Assembly (NCBI GenBank): GCA_947396885.1 | Contig: OX377205.1 | Span: 57,074,969 to 57,138,968 of the forward strand | Length of the DNA: 64,000 nt | Reading direction: 5' to 3' | From: Heligmosomoides polygyrus polygyrus | Lineage: Eukaryota; Nematoda; Chromadorea; Rhabditida; Heligmosomidae | In this document: piece by piece, positions 33,419 through 45,052 of the stretch | Layout: every line of letters starts with the position of its first letter | Position numbering within the stretch: position 1 is the stretch's first letter | Made by a program: the position numbers and the translations under genes | The notes under the pieces: model-generated | What the model was told of the DNA's origin: nothing | Seen by the model: the letters and a program-made list of their open reading frames with translations, nothing else | The model's database searches: none

Positions 33419-35640
33419 TCATCGAATCTTTGATTTTGAGCCAATGCAGTTTCGCTTCGGAGGTTTGCCTGCTTCTGTTGCAAGAAAGGAACTGCAATGA
33501 GTTCTTTGCTTCTTATTAGTAAAACTGCGCGTACCACTGGCACCTGATATGGTGTAGCCAAAAATGGTAGGCGTCAGGATCAAATCAGATGGCAGTCTAA
33601 TTGTTGGGGCCTCGTAAAGAATGACATGCTTTATGAGGTCTTGCCCAACTATTATATCGGGAGAAACCTTCTTGGAATGAAAACTTCTTTGAGCGATAGA
33701 AAGTTTTTTTCTCCTTGATGAATTTCTCATCAACTGGGGATAGCCTTGCGATACTCGATGGGGCGGTCAGTTTCTCTTTGGTGAAGACTGGTATTCGCTT
33801 TAGCTTCATGCCGGTGCGAAGGTTCTTCAGGGTTATGTTGACTTACGTGGATTCGTAAGTTTCCTGAAGCTCTCCCATTCCTTTATTTGTGAAGGAAGTT
33901 GAGCCCTTAGTTGGAAGCTTCAATTCCCCTTGAAGTTTCCTTTTTATGAAACTTCTTTGGGCGCCAGAGTCAATCAGGATAGTTACCGGTTGGTAATCTA
34001 CTTCTGATTCATTGAATATCAATGCCGAGACTATTTGTGGCACACTTTGACTGATCGTCGATCGTTTTGGTCCGATGGCTCTATCTGTGAAATGAGCTGC
34101 TTCACAGCGTTTGATATTTCGAAGTGATTCTCGATTTCCTTTTGCATGTCGCATGGAGTGGCTGTTCTTCGATGATACCGCAACGGATACTGTTCCTTGA
34201 TGGACTACTGTTGGCGAGTAGTTTTGCGCTCCGCTAGTACAGTTTGTCTGTCTCTCTCCACTTATCGTTGAAGTGCATATAGGTGAATGATGATCCTCCC
34301 GACATCTTGGGCAAGGACCAAGGATTTTGCAGGATTTCGAGGCGTGTCCTTTCCTGAAGCATTTCCAGCAAAGCTTTCGTTGCCTAGCTGCATTTCTGCG
34401 TTCTTCGGGAGTCGTGAACGTTGTGCAGTACTGTGGTCGATGTGTATCGCCACAAAGGCAAAGAGGCAGCAATTTGTTCCAAGAGGAGCGAAGCTCGATC
34501 TGGTGTGGCTCGTTTTGCCTTGAGAACCGGTCGTCGTCAGTTTCTTGGGAATAGATTCCAAATAAGTTTGCCGTTGTGAGCTCAGTCGTTTCCTGTAGAG
34601 TGATAATCTCATCAACAGCTTCAATTATATCACTCACTTCTAGTGGTATGCCAGTTTTGCTCTCCTTCCTTATTACCCTGCCGCAGATGTATTCTGTGAA
34701 TTTCGAGAGAATTAGGCGGCGCCATACTCGGTCCGACTTGATTGATACACCGGTTTGCTCCAGGTGTATGATCCGTGACGTGATGGCAGATAGGGTGTCA
34801 CGGCAGCTATTAGGTGTATCGTGAGCACGCGGGATTTTTTCGATCTCGCTTAGAAGTATATCTGCCATCATTGCCGATCTGTTGTACTGTTTCTTGAGGA
34901 TGTTGACGGCTACGCAGTACTTTTCCCCAATCACAGGAACGTATGTGATGGATGCTGCTACTTCGCCTTTAAGAGCTTGCTTCAAGAACAGAAACTTTTC
35001 CTGGTCAGTTAAACTGGCGTCATTATGTATGAGTGTCTCGAATACCGACCAGAAGGCGTTGAACTCTCTAAGGTCTCCTGAGAAATTTGGAACCTCGAAG
35101 AGTGGTCGCCTGAGCGCGACATTGCGTTCCTGTGAAGGTGGGGCTCCATTTGTCAATGTGCAATTGCTGCTACCTTTGCCAGTGACAGTACATTTACCGT
35201 TGCTACCTTCGTGACAGCTGACAGCTTCGTGGCTGGCAATTAAAACTGTTTGCTGAGACAGTTCATCCTTTCTGAAGTTCACTTTATTCTGTCATCGCAT
35301 GGCCGTGATGTCAAGCTCGTTTGATTCTGCTTGCAAGTGGTCATTTAAACCCGTCATGAGCATTTCACGTTTTTTCTCATCGGGACGTGAATTAATGATT
35401 TAGATGGCTTCCTTTAAGCAGTTGTCGTGGTACTGCTTGTTGCTCATTACCGTTCTCATCAGGTGGTTCAGCTGCGCTGTCTTCTCTCTAATGTACGCTT
35501 CGCATTCCTTCCTTTCTTGCGGAAATGCGAACGCTTGGTCGAGACCGTTGACCTCTGGCTCGCTTTTCTTTATCAGTCCGCAAGCTTTCGTCATCTTTGT
35601 CTTGTGGACCTGTATTTCTGCCATTTTCCCCCTAGAATTT
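33419..35640 (-). pseudogene. BEL/Pao Gag-protease, near-complete but broken
   Basis: The N-terminus (35400-35624) begins MAEIQVHKTKMTKACGL; an in-frame stop and a shift separate it from the 479-codon main frame (33843-35282). That frame contains the Pao-type Gag block RPLFEVPNFSGDLREFNAFW, a CCHC-like knuckle CWKCFRKGHASKSC followed by CPRCREDHHSPIC, and an aspartic protease site ILIDSGAQRSFI. The protease continues after a frameshift as DIIVGQDLIKHV and ILTPTIFGYTISG (33419-33733), usual for Pao proteins. Three breaks in otherwise well-preserved sequence suggest a moderately recent death. Confidence 0.88.
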
Positions 35641-35819
35641 ACTTCGTTTGGTTCGAATTAGAACTTTTTTCCTGCCACGCGGGTCTTTTCTTAGCTCTTC
35701 TGGCTCTCTCAGATGATAGTTCGCACAATTTTCAGCGATTTCTATTGGCCCCTCTGTTGAGGTTTAACCAGAAAGAACTGTTGATTTAATCTCTTTCCAA
35801 TGAGTTGTAAAGAAACTTT

Positions 35820-36140
35820 TTGCTTCCTGGTAAAAGAAGGCTTTGAAAGAACTCCTGGTTCCCCTAGGAACGCCTAATGGAGTGCTCTTTTAAATTCTTC
35901 TTCCCCTAGCGATTGAAAGAAGTTTCAGTTGCTTCCAGGGCTCTCCTGAGAGAACGCGATAGGAAGTCTGAAGTTTTCCTGGTCCCCTGAGAAACGGTTA
36001 AGGGAAAATTTTTGGAAGCTTCTTTCCCTAGCGGTGGAAAGAAGTTTCTATGTTTCCAGGGCTCTCCTGAGAGAACACGGTAGGAAGGCTTTCTTAAAGT
36101 TCTCCTGGTTCCCCGAGGAACGCTTACTGGAGTAACTTTA
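35820..36140. repeat. Tandem repeat in BEL leader, about 120 bp
   Basis: Two and a half units: GCGATTGAAAGAAGTTTC at 35909 recurs as GCGGTGGAAAGAAGTTTC at 36031, and CCTGGTTCCCCTAGGAACGC at about 35853 recurs as CCTGGTTCCCCGAGGAACGC at about 36104. Leader tandem repeats are common in LTR elements. Confidence 0.7.
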
Positions 36141-36185
36141 GTTTCTGGGGGTAGCTAGCGCAGAAACTTTTTGGGGTTTGAATCC

Positions 36186-36203
36186 ACGGCTGATGCACCA
36201 ATT
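36186..36203 (-). promoter_or_regulatory. Candidate primer-binding site of the BEL element
   Basis: TTGGTGCATCAGCCGTGG on minus directly follows the 5' LTR end. It has the TGG expected opposite a tRNA CCA end. The tRNA species is not assigned. Confidence 0.5.
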
Positions 36204-36260
36204 TGGTGGTTCACCAACGGATGCGTCTGTAGTCAATTGTAATAAGTGATTATTGCTTTA
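36202..36260 (-). repeat. BEL 5' LTR, terminal fragment
   Basis: Matches 32348-32406 of the intact LTR up to TATTGCTTTA. The remainder of this LTR is at 45538-45880, beyond Helitron-like C and D. Confidence 0.85.
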
Positions 36261-36889
36261 CCAGACGTTCAGCGGCCTCGCGGCCGCCAAACCTCTGGTT
36301 GGGGGCTTCGCCCCCAAACTCCGAGTATGGAACATTCCGACCGTGTTCTTTTCTTCTTTAGGCCCTCTTACTTTCATTTCAATCGCCGAAGCACATGTTC
36401 TACTAAGTCCCGAGGAACAGGCTGTGAGGGTCTCAATCCAAAGTGCTTAATCTGCGGAAACATAAATGAAACCAATGGGTATCGGTAGAGCGCTCGATAC
36501 CGTTAACTGTCCGACAGCAATCATATTCCTCCGATAACTTTAACCATTCTCCATACCCTCACTCTCAACCCCGTCAATACCCCTTACACTTGTGCCGGAG
36601 TGAAATACATAAATAAATAAATAAATGAAGGCGTAGTGAGAGTCAAGTACGATCACACTTGTCGAACGAAGCCTTTAAAAAGTCTTCTCACGAATGCTGT
36701 GCTATGATCTGTGGAACGACATCAGGATCTGGACGCACGTTGTACGACGTCTGGGTCACGTGTTCTGAGTCCGGACGCATGTTGATATCGTCTGTGATAC
36801 ATGTGCTGAGCCCCAACGCACGTGTAACAACGTCAGCAGCACATCTTCTGAAGCCAGACACCCACTGGACGATACTGATAAAAAATCAT

Positions 36890-37172
36890 GGTCCGCCCTT
36901 ACTGGTCCCCTTCACTGGATCCCCTCCTTCAGTGGTACCACCTTCACTGGTTCCCTTTATCGTCTCTCTCTCTCCTCCCCCCCCCACTTATACTGGTCTC
37001 CTCTTCATTGGGCCTCCTTCACCACTCCCCCGCCCCCCGTTTCTGGTTTCACCTTTGCTGGTCTCCCCTTTGCAGGTCCCTTTTACTGACCCCTCTTCTC
37101 TGGTCCCTCCCCCCCCCCCCCCCCGTTACCGGTCCCCCCTCACCGGACCCTCCCTTGCAGTGGTCCCTCTTA
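36890..37172 (+). repeat. C-rich minisatellite, left part
   Basis: CCCCTTCACTGG and TTACTGGTCCC units with C-tracts up to 16 (about 37110-37126). Interrupted at 37173 by the long-TIR foldback. Confidence 0.85.
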
Positions 37173-37384
37173 CCAGGGAATGCCGTCAGCTTCCTATGGA
37201 ACTTCGGATTGAGACCTATATCGCGTGAAAGAGCTCGAGACGATGATCACAGATATGTGGACGAAACTTGCTAAGTGGATCTCCGAAGCGAGTTATGGCC
37301 GGCGGAAGCCGCGCTCAATCAGCGTTGGGCGCAGTATTGCGCGGAAATCAGCGGTTCGGCTATCAGCGCCGTCAGCAGCGGCGG

Positions 37385-37445
37385 CGGCGCAGTGGTAGAG
37401 TGCTCGTTCCAAAGGATTGAGTTGATTGGTTCGGTACCCGCCGCT
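37385..37445 (+). repeat. tRNA-like module in left arm (second copy)
   Basis: A-box-like CGGCGCAGTGGTAGAGTG and B-box-like GGTTCGGTACCC (37428-37439). Confidence 0.6.
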
Positions 37446-38057
37446 GCTGACGGCTATTTTGCATTTTGTGACCTATCTTCGAAGAGGATCTAAAATCTCA
37501 TTTTTAGCACATCTTTGAGCGCACGGCTAATGGCGACTTACATTTACGTCTATTTGAAGACGGAAACGTGTTTCAGGTAAAATGCTTTATTCATGACGTG
37601 AAGCAGGTCAGAAATTCAAATCAGAACAAAATAAAAAGCAAAAATAAAATCAAAAATAAACAAAACCTAATAAAAGTAATAATTAAAAAGCAAAGGCGCT
37701 AATTAAAAGTTCCGACTCCACCGACACGACTTCAGTCGAAAAAATTTTTTCGCTGAAACTTCGTCAGGGGGTTACCTGGAGTGCTCATTACGAATGTGAC
37801 ATCCGTTTTTCACGATTCGGTCGGAGATCACCCTTACCGTTGCTACAACCGTTCGGCCGAAGTCGTGTCGGTGGAGTCGGAACTTTGGACTAGTGCCAAA
37901 GTAAACTAAAATCTCCGACCAATGAAAAACGGATGTCAGATTCGTGATCATCACCCCAAATAACCAACCTATACGAAGTTTCAACGAAATCGGTGACTCT
38001 GCCTGGACCACCCTTGTTAAAGGTATGGGTGGTCTCCGACCATCATCATCATTTTCA

Positions 38058-40875
38058 TTAGCGTCTGTCCCGCTTGGTGGCGGGGTCCGCTCTTCTGGTG
38101 TGGTGACGCCAATTCTCCCGATCAAATGCTTGATCAGGGTGCACACCAGCCATCTTTAAGTCCAAGTGCAACGTATCTAGCAAACGTTGCTTCGGGCGTC
38201 CCTTGGGCCGCTTTCCAGGGACCTCAAGATTCAGGCCAATCTTACGGACGGTGTCGTCGTTAGCGCGGAGGACGTGGCCGTACCATCGAAGACGAGCTTC
38301 GCGCAGCTTCTCGGCTATAGGGGCGACACCGAACTTCTGTCGTATGGTGTCGTTGCGAACGTGGTCCAAACGCGTAACACCAGCCGTCCACCGTAGCATT
38401 TTCGTTTCCATTACACTGAGGCGGCTTTCAATTTCCTTCGTCACGGGCCAGCACTCAGCACCGTACGTCGCTACTGGGCGGACGACTGTTCTATAAACCT
38501 TCGATTTGAGGCGCTCAGGTATTGTCCTGTCGCAAAGCACCCCACTCAGCGAGCGCCATTTGGACCAGGCTGCACTCACGCGTGCATTCACCTCCAACTT
38601 TAGGCTGCCATCGGACGTGATCGTTGATCCGAGATACTTGAAAGATGTCACTCGTGAGAGCTCAATACCATTGATCTTGATAGATCCGAGCTCATTCACA
38701 TCCGTCGTCAAGTACTCCGTCTTTTTGACATTTAGCTTGAGTCCGAACAATGCTAAGCGATCGCACCACGCCTGTGCCTGTCGCTCGAGCTCTGCTTTGT
38801 CTTCGCATGCAAGCATGACGTCGTCAGCATACAGCAACGTCCAAGGTGCCGCCATTTGGAGATCTCGTGATATTGCATCCATCACGACGACGAAGAGCAG
38901 TGGGGATAGCGCAAATGGGACGGAATTTCCCATCACTCCTACAGTGATGGGAAATTCCGTCGAGGTGCTCGCTGGCGCTCGCACTCGACTCCTTGGGCAA
39001 GAGTACAGAATGCGCACCCACTCAATAAGCTCTTCAGGAACACCATGTTCTCGCAACGCGTACCATATAACATCTCGCGGAACGCGGTCGAAGGCCTTCT
39101 CCAAGTCCAGGGAGGCAAAATGCACCGGTTTTTGTTTCTCGCGGTGTTCCTCTAGCAAAAGGCGAACAGCGTGAATGGCATCAACAGTGCCACAGCCAGA
39201 CACGAAACCACACTGATTCGTGGAAAGCTGGACGACGTCTCGGATACGTCCATCGACAATTCGCTCAAAGATTTTCATGGTGTGCGAAAGAAGGCGAATT
39301 GGACGGTAACTAGCGCAGTCCGCAGGACTGCCTTTCTTCTTCCAAATCGGGATGGTCGTGCTTTGCTGCCAGCTCTCAGGCACTTTCTTCTCAGCAACAA
39401 CCTGATTGAAAAACTCTGTCAGGCAGTCAGTAGGGCATCAGCCCTTCGATTTCCAAAGGTCGGCTGGTAGGTCATCAGGGCCAGTGGCTTTGCCTGACTT
39501 CATCTTCCTCAGAGCTGCTTCGGTTTCGCTCACTGTGATCTTCTGAACGGGACCGTATACAGGAGATGTAAATGGAATAGCAGGATGGTCAAATTCAACA
39601 TTCGAGATTTCCTCGAAGTAGTCGTGCCATCGCTTCACAGCCCTCCTACGATCCATCAGAAGATGACCGTTCTCGTTGTTAATGCCAAAGAACTTCTCAA
39701 TGTCTTCTGCTTGGCGACAACGAGCTTTTGCGAGTCGGTAAAGATAACGCTCACCATCGCGCGTTTCCAGTTTTTCGCTCACATCAGCATAGTGCGCGGC
39801 TTTGGCAGCTGCCACTGCTTTCTTTGCCGCTTTCTTCGCTTCTCGATAATTCCGCCAATTATCGACTGTTTTATCACCTGTGAATACGTGATAGAGCCCT
39901 TTCTTTTCTCGGACTTTCCCTCTTACATCATCAGTCCACAGCCATGCCTGCTTGTCGACCCAGCGTCGCCCAGGCTTCGTTGTGCCGAGTTCGAGGCGTG
40001 CAGCCCGAGCTATCGCATCGGTAGCATTCTTCCAGGTTTCGTCGACAGTTGTCACCGTCGGCAAGCGAATGCGAGTATAACTGCCGCTTCTTTCTCTTTC
40101 AGTCGCCACCATTTGATTCTAGCCGACCCGCATCGCTCGGCATGTTTACACCTCGAAGGTGTGATCTTCAGCGAGCAGATCAGTGGACGGTATTGCGTGG
40201 CAACCGTCTCATACGGCACGGTCTTCGCGTCTGCGACAAAGGCTTGGTCACGACGCCTAACAAGGACATAGTCAATCTGCGTTTTAGCGTTCCCGCTATA
40301 AAACGAGATAAGGTGGGAGTCACGCTTTCGAAATTTGGTATTCACGATGGAGAGGTCATGTGAGTCTGCATACTCAAGTATACGTTCACCATCGGCGTTG
40401 CGTGAGCCATAGCCAAGACCACCATGACAGCTGTAGCCGTCTTTCGTTGCTCCGACGTGACCATTAAGGTCACCTGCCACAACAATCATATCTTCTGACG
40501 GCACTTCCGCTGTTTTCTCATCAAGCAGGGACCAGAACTCGTCCTTGGTTTGCTCGCAACAGCCTGTCTGCGGAGCATACGCAGAAAAGAAATGGCATCG
40601 TCGCTCCTCTACGGCGACAACAATCTTCATCAAGCGGTCATCGAAACGTTCTACGCTTGCAATCGCATCACGGAAACGCTCGTGACGATCATACCGACAC
40701 CGCTGGTGGTCCTGGGACTGCCACACAGAACGGCCTTGAAGCCGCGGCCAATGTCCCTCGACTTGCAGCAGGACCACCTCGTCTCCTGCACCGCACAGAA
40801 ATCTATCTTTCTTCGCTCCAGTGCTTCAACCAACTCGCACGAGCGGCCCGTCAACGTACCCACATTCAACGTTGC
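38058..40875 (-). pseudogene. RTE polyprotein of the full-length copy, few breaks
   Basis: The endonuclease reads NVGTLTGRSCELVEAL, CAVQETRW, GDLNGHVG and QIDYVLVRRRDQ (40052-40869). The linker and first RT motifs are at 39438-40112 (KSGKATGPDDLPADLW). The main RT-to-C-terminus frame of 441 codons (38058-39383) has LDLEKAFDRVPRDVIW, LLYADDVMLACEDK and RLRWYGHVLRANDDT. Frame breaks at about 40740, 40110 and 39420. In the 441-codon frame the motif that reads HQGSALSPLLF in the sister copy reads MGNSVPFALSPLLF, because a 19-bp inverted duplication replaced it. Confidence 0.9.
38919..38961. repeat. Perfect 19-bp inverted repeat inside RT coding
   Basis: GACGGAATTTCCCATCACT (38919-38937), loop CCTAC, then its perfect complement (38943-38961). 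The sister RTE copy has only the right arm (about 24438-24456); its left side is unrelated. So the left arm is a new templated copy. Confidence 0.92.
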
Positions 40876-41402
40876 TATGCGGGTCTTGCCTACGTTGCGG
40901 GACTTTCGGACTAGCTCAGTGGCCCCCGATGCCGTCCTCGCATCAGGGACCCTCGCATACTTTTCACACTCGCCGGGCTTTGCGAGTGCGCGTCGGCTTC
41001 CGCGGACGCCGTAGCATTATCTTGAAACCTCTTGAACGTCATCAACCAAATGATGTGACACAAACGTTCGTAGGCCGGCCTGTCACTATGGCCTGTCGCC
41101 TGCATTCGAATGTCCGTGTTTGGCTCGGCTCGCAAAAGCAAGCAGTTTCCAGTGGCACCACGTGGAGGAACGGACATCGCCACCGGGTGGTCTCCGACCG
41201 AATCGTGAAAAACGGATGTCAGATTCGTGATCAGCGTCATGAATAAAACATTTTATCTGAAACACGTTTCGGTCTTCAAATAGACGTAAGTGCAAGCCGC
41301 TATTAGCCGTTCGCTCAAAAATGTGCTAAAAATGAGATTACAGGTCCACTTCGAAGATAGGTCACAAAATGCAAAAAAGCCGTCAGCGGAACCAAAAAAA
41401 AA

Positions 41403-41460
41403 AACCGAACCGAACCAATCAAACCAATCTCTTGGAGCGAGCACTCTACCACTGCACCGC
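41403..41460 (-). repeat. tRNA-like module in right arm (second copy)
   Basis: Minus-strand A-box-like CGGTGCAGTGGTAGAGTGC and a degenerate B-box region GGTTCGGTT. An A-run (41395-41403) adjoins it. Confidence 0.5.
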
Positions 41461-41697
41461 CGCCGCTGCTGACGGCGCTGATAGCCGAACCGCTGATTTT
41501 CGCGCAATACTGCTCCCAACGCTGATTGAGCGCGCCTTACACATGGAAGACATCGCAGCTTCCGCCGGCCATAACTCGCTTCGGAGATCCATTTAGCAAA
41601 TTTGGTCTACATACCTGTGATCACCGTCTCGAGCTCTTTCAGGAAATATAGACCTCAACCGGAAGTTTCATGGGGAGCTGACGGCATTCCCTGGTTA

Positions 41698-43640
41698 GTA
41701 GTCTCCTCTTCACTGGTCCTCTTTCTTTCCACTCCCCCCCCCCCCTCCCATTACTGGACCGTCCCCTGCAGTGGTCTCCCTTACTGGTGTCCTCTTCACT
41801 GGTCCTCCTTCTTTCCACTCCCCCCTCCCCCCGCCCCCATTACTGGACAGTCCCCTGCAGTGGTCCCCCTTACTGGTGTCCTCTTCACTGGTCCTCCTCC
41901 TTTCCACTCCCCCCCCCCACCCCATTACTGGACCCTCCCTTGCAGTGGTCCCTCTTAGTGGTCTCCTCTTTACTGGTCCTCCTTCTTTCCACTCCCCCAC
42001 CCCCCATCCCCATTACTAGACCCTCCCTTGTTGTGGTCCCTCTTAGTGGTCTCCTCTTCACTGGTCCTCCTTCTTTCCACTCCCCCCCCCCTCCCGCCTC
42101 CATTTCTGGACCGTCCCCCGCAGTGGTCCCCTCTTCACTGGACCTCCTTCTTTCCACTCCCCCCCCCCGCCCCCATTACTGGGCTCTCCCTTGCAGTGGT
42201 CCCTCTTAGTGGTCTCCTCTTCACTCGTCCTCCTTCTTTCCAACCCCCCCCCCATTACTGGACCGTCCCCTGCAGTGGTCCCCCTTCACTGGACCTCGTT
42301 CTTTCCACTCCCCCTCCATTACTGGGCCCTCCCCTGCAGTGGTCCCCTTAGTGGTCCCCTCTTCACTGGTCCTCCTTCTTTCCACTCCCCCACCCCCCAT
42401 CCCCATTACTAGACCCTCCCTTGTTGTGGTCCCTCTTAGTGGTCTCCTCTTCACTGGTCCTCCTTCTTTCCACTCCCCCCCCCCCCTCCCGCCTCCATTT
42501 CTGGACCGTCCCCCGCAGTGGTCCCCTCTTCACTGGACCTCCTTCTTTCCACTCCCCCCCCCCCCCCCGCCCCCATTACTGGGCTCTCCCTTGCAGTGGT
42601 CCCTCTTAGTGGTCTCCTCTTCACTCGTCCTCCTTCTTTCCAACCCCCCCCCCCATTACTGGACCGTCCCCTGCAGTGGTCCCCCTTCACTGGACCTCGT
42701 TCTTTCCACTCCCCCTCCATTACTGGGCCCTCCCCTGCAGTGGTCCCCTTAGTGGTCTCCTCTTTACTGGTCCTCCTTCTTTCCACTCCCCCACCCCCCA
42801 TCCCCATTACTAGACCCTCCCTTGTTGTGGTCCCTCTTAGTGGTCTCCTCTTCACTGGTCCTCCTTCTTTCCACTCCCCCCCCCCCTCCCGCCTCCATTT
42901 CTGGACCGTCCCCCGCAGTGGTCCCCTCTTCACTGGACCTCCTTCTTTCCACTCCCCCCCCCCCCCGCCCCCATTACTGGGCTCTCCCTTGCAGTGGTCC
43001 CTCTTAGTGGTCTCCTCTTCACTCGTCCTCCTTCTTTCCAACCCCCCCCCCATTACTGGACCGTCCCCTGCAGTGGTCCCCCTTCACTGGACCTCGTTCT
43101 TTCCACTCCCCCTCCATTACTGGGCCCTCCCCTGCAGTGGTCCCCTTAGTGGTCCCCTCTTCACTGGTCCTCCTTCTTTCCACTCCCCCACCCCCCATCC
43201 CCATTACTAGACCCTCCCTTGTTGTGGTCCCTCTTAGTGGTCTCCTCTTCACTGGTCCTCCTTCTTTCCACTCCCCCCCCCCCTCCCGCCTCCATTTCTG
43301 GACCGTCCCCCGCAGTGGTCCCCTCTTCACTGGACCTCCTTCTTTCCACTCCCCCCCCCCGCCCCCATTACTGGACCGTCCCCTGCAGTGGACCCCTTAG
43401 TGCTCCCTTCTTCACTGGTCCTCCTTCTTTCCACCCCCCCCCCCCCCCATTACTGGACCGTCCCCCGCAGTGGTCCCCCTTCACTGGACCTCCTTCTTTC
43501 CACTCCCCCTCCATTACTGGGTCCTCCCCTGCAATGGTCCCTTTAGTGGTCCCCTCTTCACTGGTCCTTCTTCTTTCCACTTCCCCCATTACTGGACCCT
43601 CCCCTGCAGTGGTCTCCCTTAGTGGTCCCCCTTCACTGGT
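41698..43640 (+). repeat. C-rich minisatellite with 393-401-bp higher-order period
   Basis: Short units (CTCTTCACTGGTCCTCCTTC, TTTCCACTCCCCCC, TTACTGGACCGTCCC) combine into a larger unit: CATTACTAGACCCTCC recurs at 42011, 42404, 42805 and 43202 (intervals 393, 401, 397). Length differences come mainly from C-tracts of 7 to 17. Long Pro/Leu/Ser and Gly/Glu/Arg frames over it are artefacts. The G-rich strand has dozens of G-tracts and could form quadruplexes. Confidence 0.92.
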
Positions 43641-43930
43641 CACCCATCGGTGACATGTTGTCTAAACCGGGACACCCCTTGCACGATATCGATGAGACAC
43701 CTTCTTAACCCAAGCGTCCATTCCGCGACATCGGTGACACCTCTTCTGAACCTAGACACCGACTGCGGGACATGGGTGACACAACTTCTGAACCCCGACG
43801 CCTGTAGAACGCCGACGGTGAGATGTCTTCTCAACCCAGACGTCCTTTACGCGACATCGGCGACACGTCTTCTAACGCACGCGGCACGACGTGGGTCACA
43901 CCTCGTCTCAACCCGGACTCGTGCACTCGA
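43640..43930 (+). repeat. 42-bp minisatellite units (copy C)
   Basis: About seven diverged units in reverse orientation relative to 27240-29395 (GACATCGGTGACACCTCTTC). Followed by CTATGAAAGGCCAGATGGAC and GGAC repeats. Confidence 0.85.
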
Positions 43931-44194
43931 CGTCTATGAAAGGCCAGATGGACCGATGGAAGGACGGATGGACCGACGGACGGACAGACGGACGGACAGA
44001 CGGAAGGACAGACACAACCGCTTACTCTTTTATATATACTACCAGTCGTTCGGCGGCCTAGCGGCCGCCTACGACTGGTTGGGGGCTTCGCCCCCAAACC
44101 CCGAGAATAGGACGCCATGGCCGGTACGGGTTTCCTATTCCTTCCTAGGCCTTCTGACCATTATGTTAATCGAGATGGATCGGCTGATCTTCCT

Positions 44195-45050
44195 CAACGT
44201 GATCCTCAAAAAATCGATAATATCGATCGATATCGACTGGTCGACTTCAGATTCGTGTTCAGCGACCTCGATTACCCCCAAGGCCGAAGTTTCGCGCCAC
44301 TTGAACGCCATCCTCAAAAAATCGATAATATCGATCGATATCGATTGCTCGACTTCAGATTCGTGTTGATCGACCTCGATTACCCCCCAGGGCCGAAGTT
44401 TTGCGCCACTTGAGCGCCATCCTCATAAAATCGATAATATCGATCGATATCGATTGGTCGACTTCAAATTCGAGTTCAGCGACCTCGATTACCCCAGCGC
44501 CAAAGTTTCGCGCCACTTGAGCGCCATCCTCAAAAAATCGATAATATCGATCGATATCGATTGGTCGACTTCAAATTCGAGTTCAGCGACCTCGATTACC
44601 CCCAGGGCCGAAGTTTCGCGCCGCTTAAACGCCATCCTCAAAAAATCGATAATATCGATCGATATCGATTGGTCGACTTCAAATTCGAGTTCAGCGACCT
44701 CGATTACCCCCAGGGCCAAAGTTTCGCGCCACTTAAACGCCATCCTCAAAAAATCGATAATATCGATCGATATCGATTGGTCGACTTCAAATTCGAGTTC
44801 AGCGACCTCGATTACCCCCAGGGCCAAAGTTTCGCGCCACTTGAGCGCCATCCTCAAAAAATCGATAATATCGATCGATATCGATTGGTCGACTTCAAAT
44901 TCGAGTTCAGCGACCTCGATTATCCCCAGGGCCAAAGTTTCGCGCCACTTGAGCGCCATCCTCAAAAAATCGATAATACCGATCGATATCGATTGGTCGA
45001 CTTCAAATTCGAGTTCAGCGACCTCGACTACCCCCAGGGCTGAAGTTTCG
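44195..45050 (+). repeat. 108-bp tandem array (8 units) in copy D
   Basis: TCCTCAAAAAATCGATAA recurs at 44203, 44311, 44420, 44527, 44635, 44743, 44851 and 44959. Each unit has the palindromic ATATCGATCGATAT core and GATTACCCCCAGGGCC. The period is a multiple of 3, so frames stay open on both strands (plus 44454-45479); not considered coding. Confidence 0.93.
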
Positions 45051-45052
45051 TG

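Larger units (their letters stand above)
38042..41184 (-). mobile_element. Full-length RTE retrotransposon, 15-bp target duplication
   Basis: The direct repeat GGGTGGTCTCCGACC flanks it exactly (38027-38041, 41185-41199). The insert is 3143 bp, the usual RTE length. On minus: 5' region, endonuclease, reverse transcriptase, C-terminal region, and an ATGATGATG tail at 38042-38052. It is inserted in the right-hand part of the long-TIR foldback. Confidence 0.95.
37173..41694. mobile_element. Long-TIR foldback, second copy, TTA target duplication
   Basis: Same family as 21186-22301. Ends CCAGGGAATGCCGTCAGC (left) and, reverse-complemented, CCAGGGAATGCCGTCAGC (right); TTA at 37170-37172 and 41695-41697. 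Without the RTE (38042-41184 plus one 15-bp duplication) it is 1364 bp. It is inserted in the C-rich array of copy C. Confidence 0.88.
36261..44041 (-). mobile_element. Helitron-like element, copy C (with nested elements)
   Basis: On minus the 5' part is AGTATATATAAAAGAGTAAG at about 44039 (terminal TCC lost), then GTCC-type repeats, 42-bp units (43640-43930), the G/C-rich array (41698-43640, continuing at 36890-37172), a tail homologous to copy B (36605-36890), a 350-bp unique tail, and the terminal double hairpin with GGGGGCGAAGCCCCC and CCGCTGAACGTCTGG (3' end at 36261, then T). It sits in the BEL 5' LTR. Its 5' end abuts the 3' end of copy D. Confidence 0.7.

Noticed and set aside
40052..40777. 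Host endonuclease/exonuclease gene
   Set aside because: The apurinic-type endonuclease belongs to the full-length RTE bounded by a 15-bp target duplication.
41602..43653. Pro/Leu/Ser-rich and Gly/Glu/Arg-rich proteins of 60-240 codons
   Set aside because: Translation of the C-rich array in all frames; frame changes with each C-tract.
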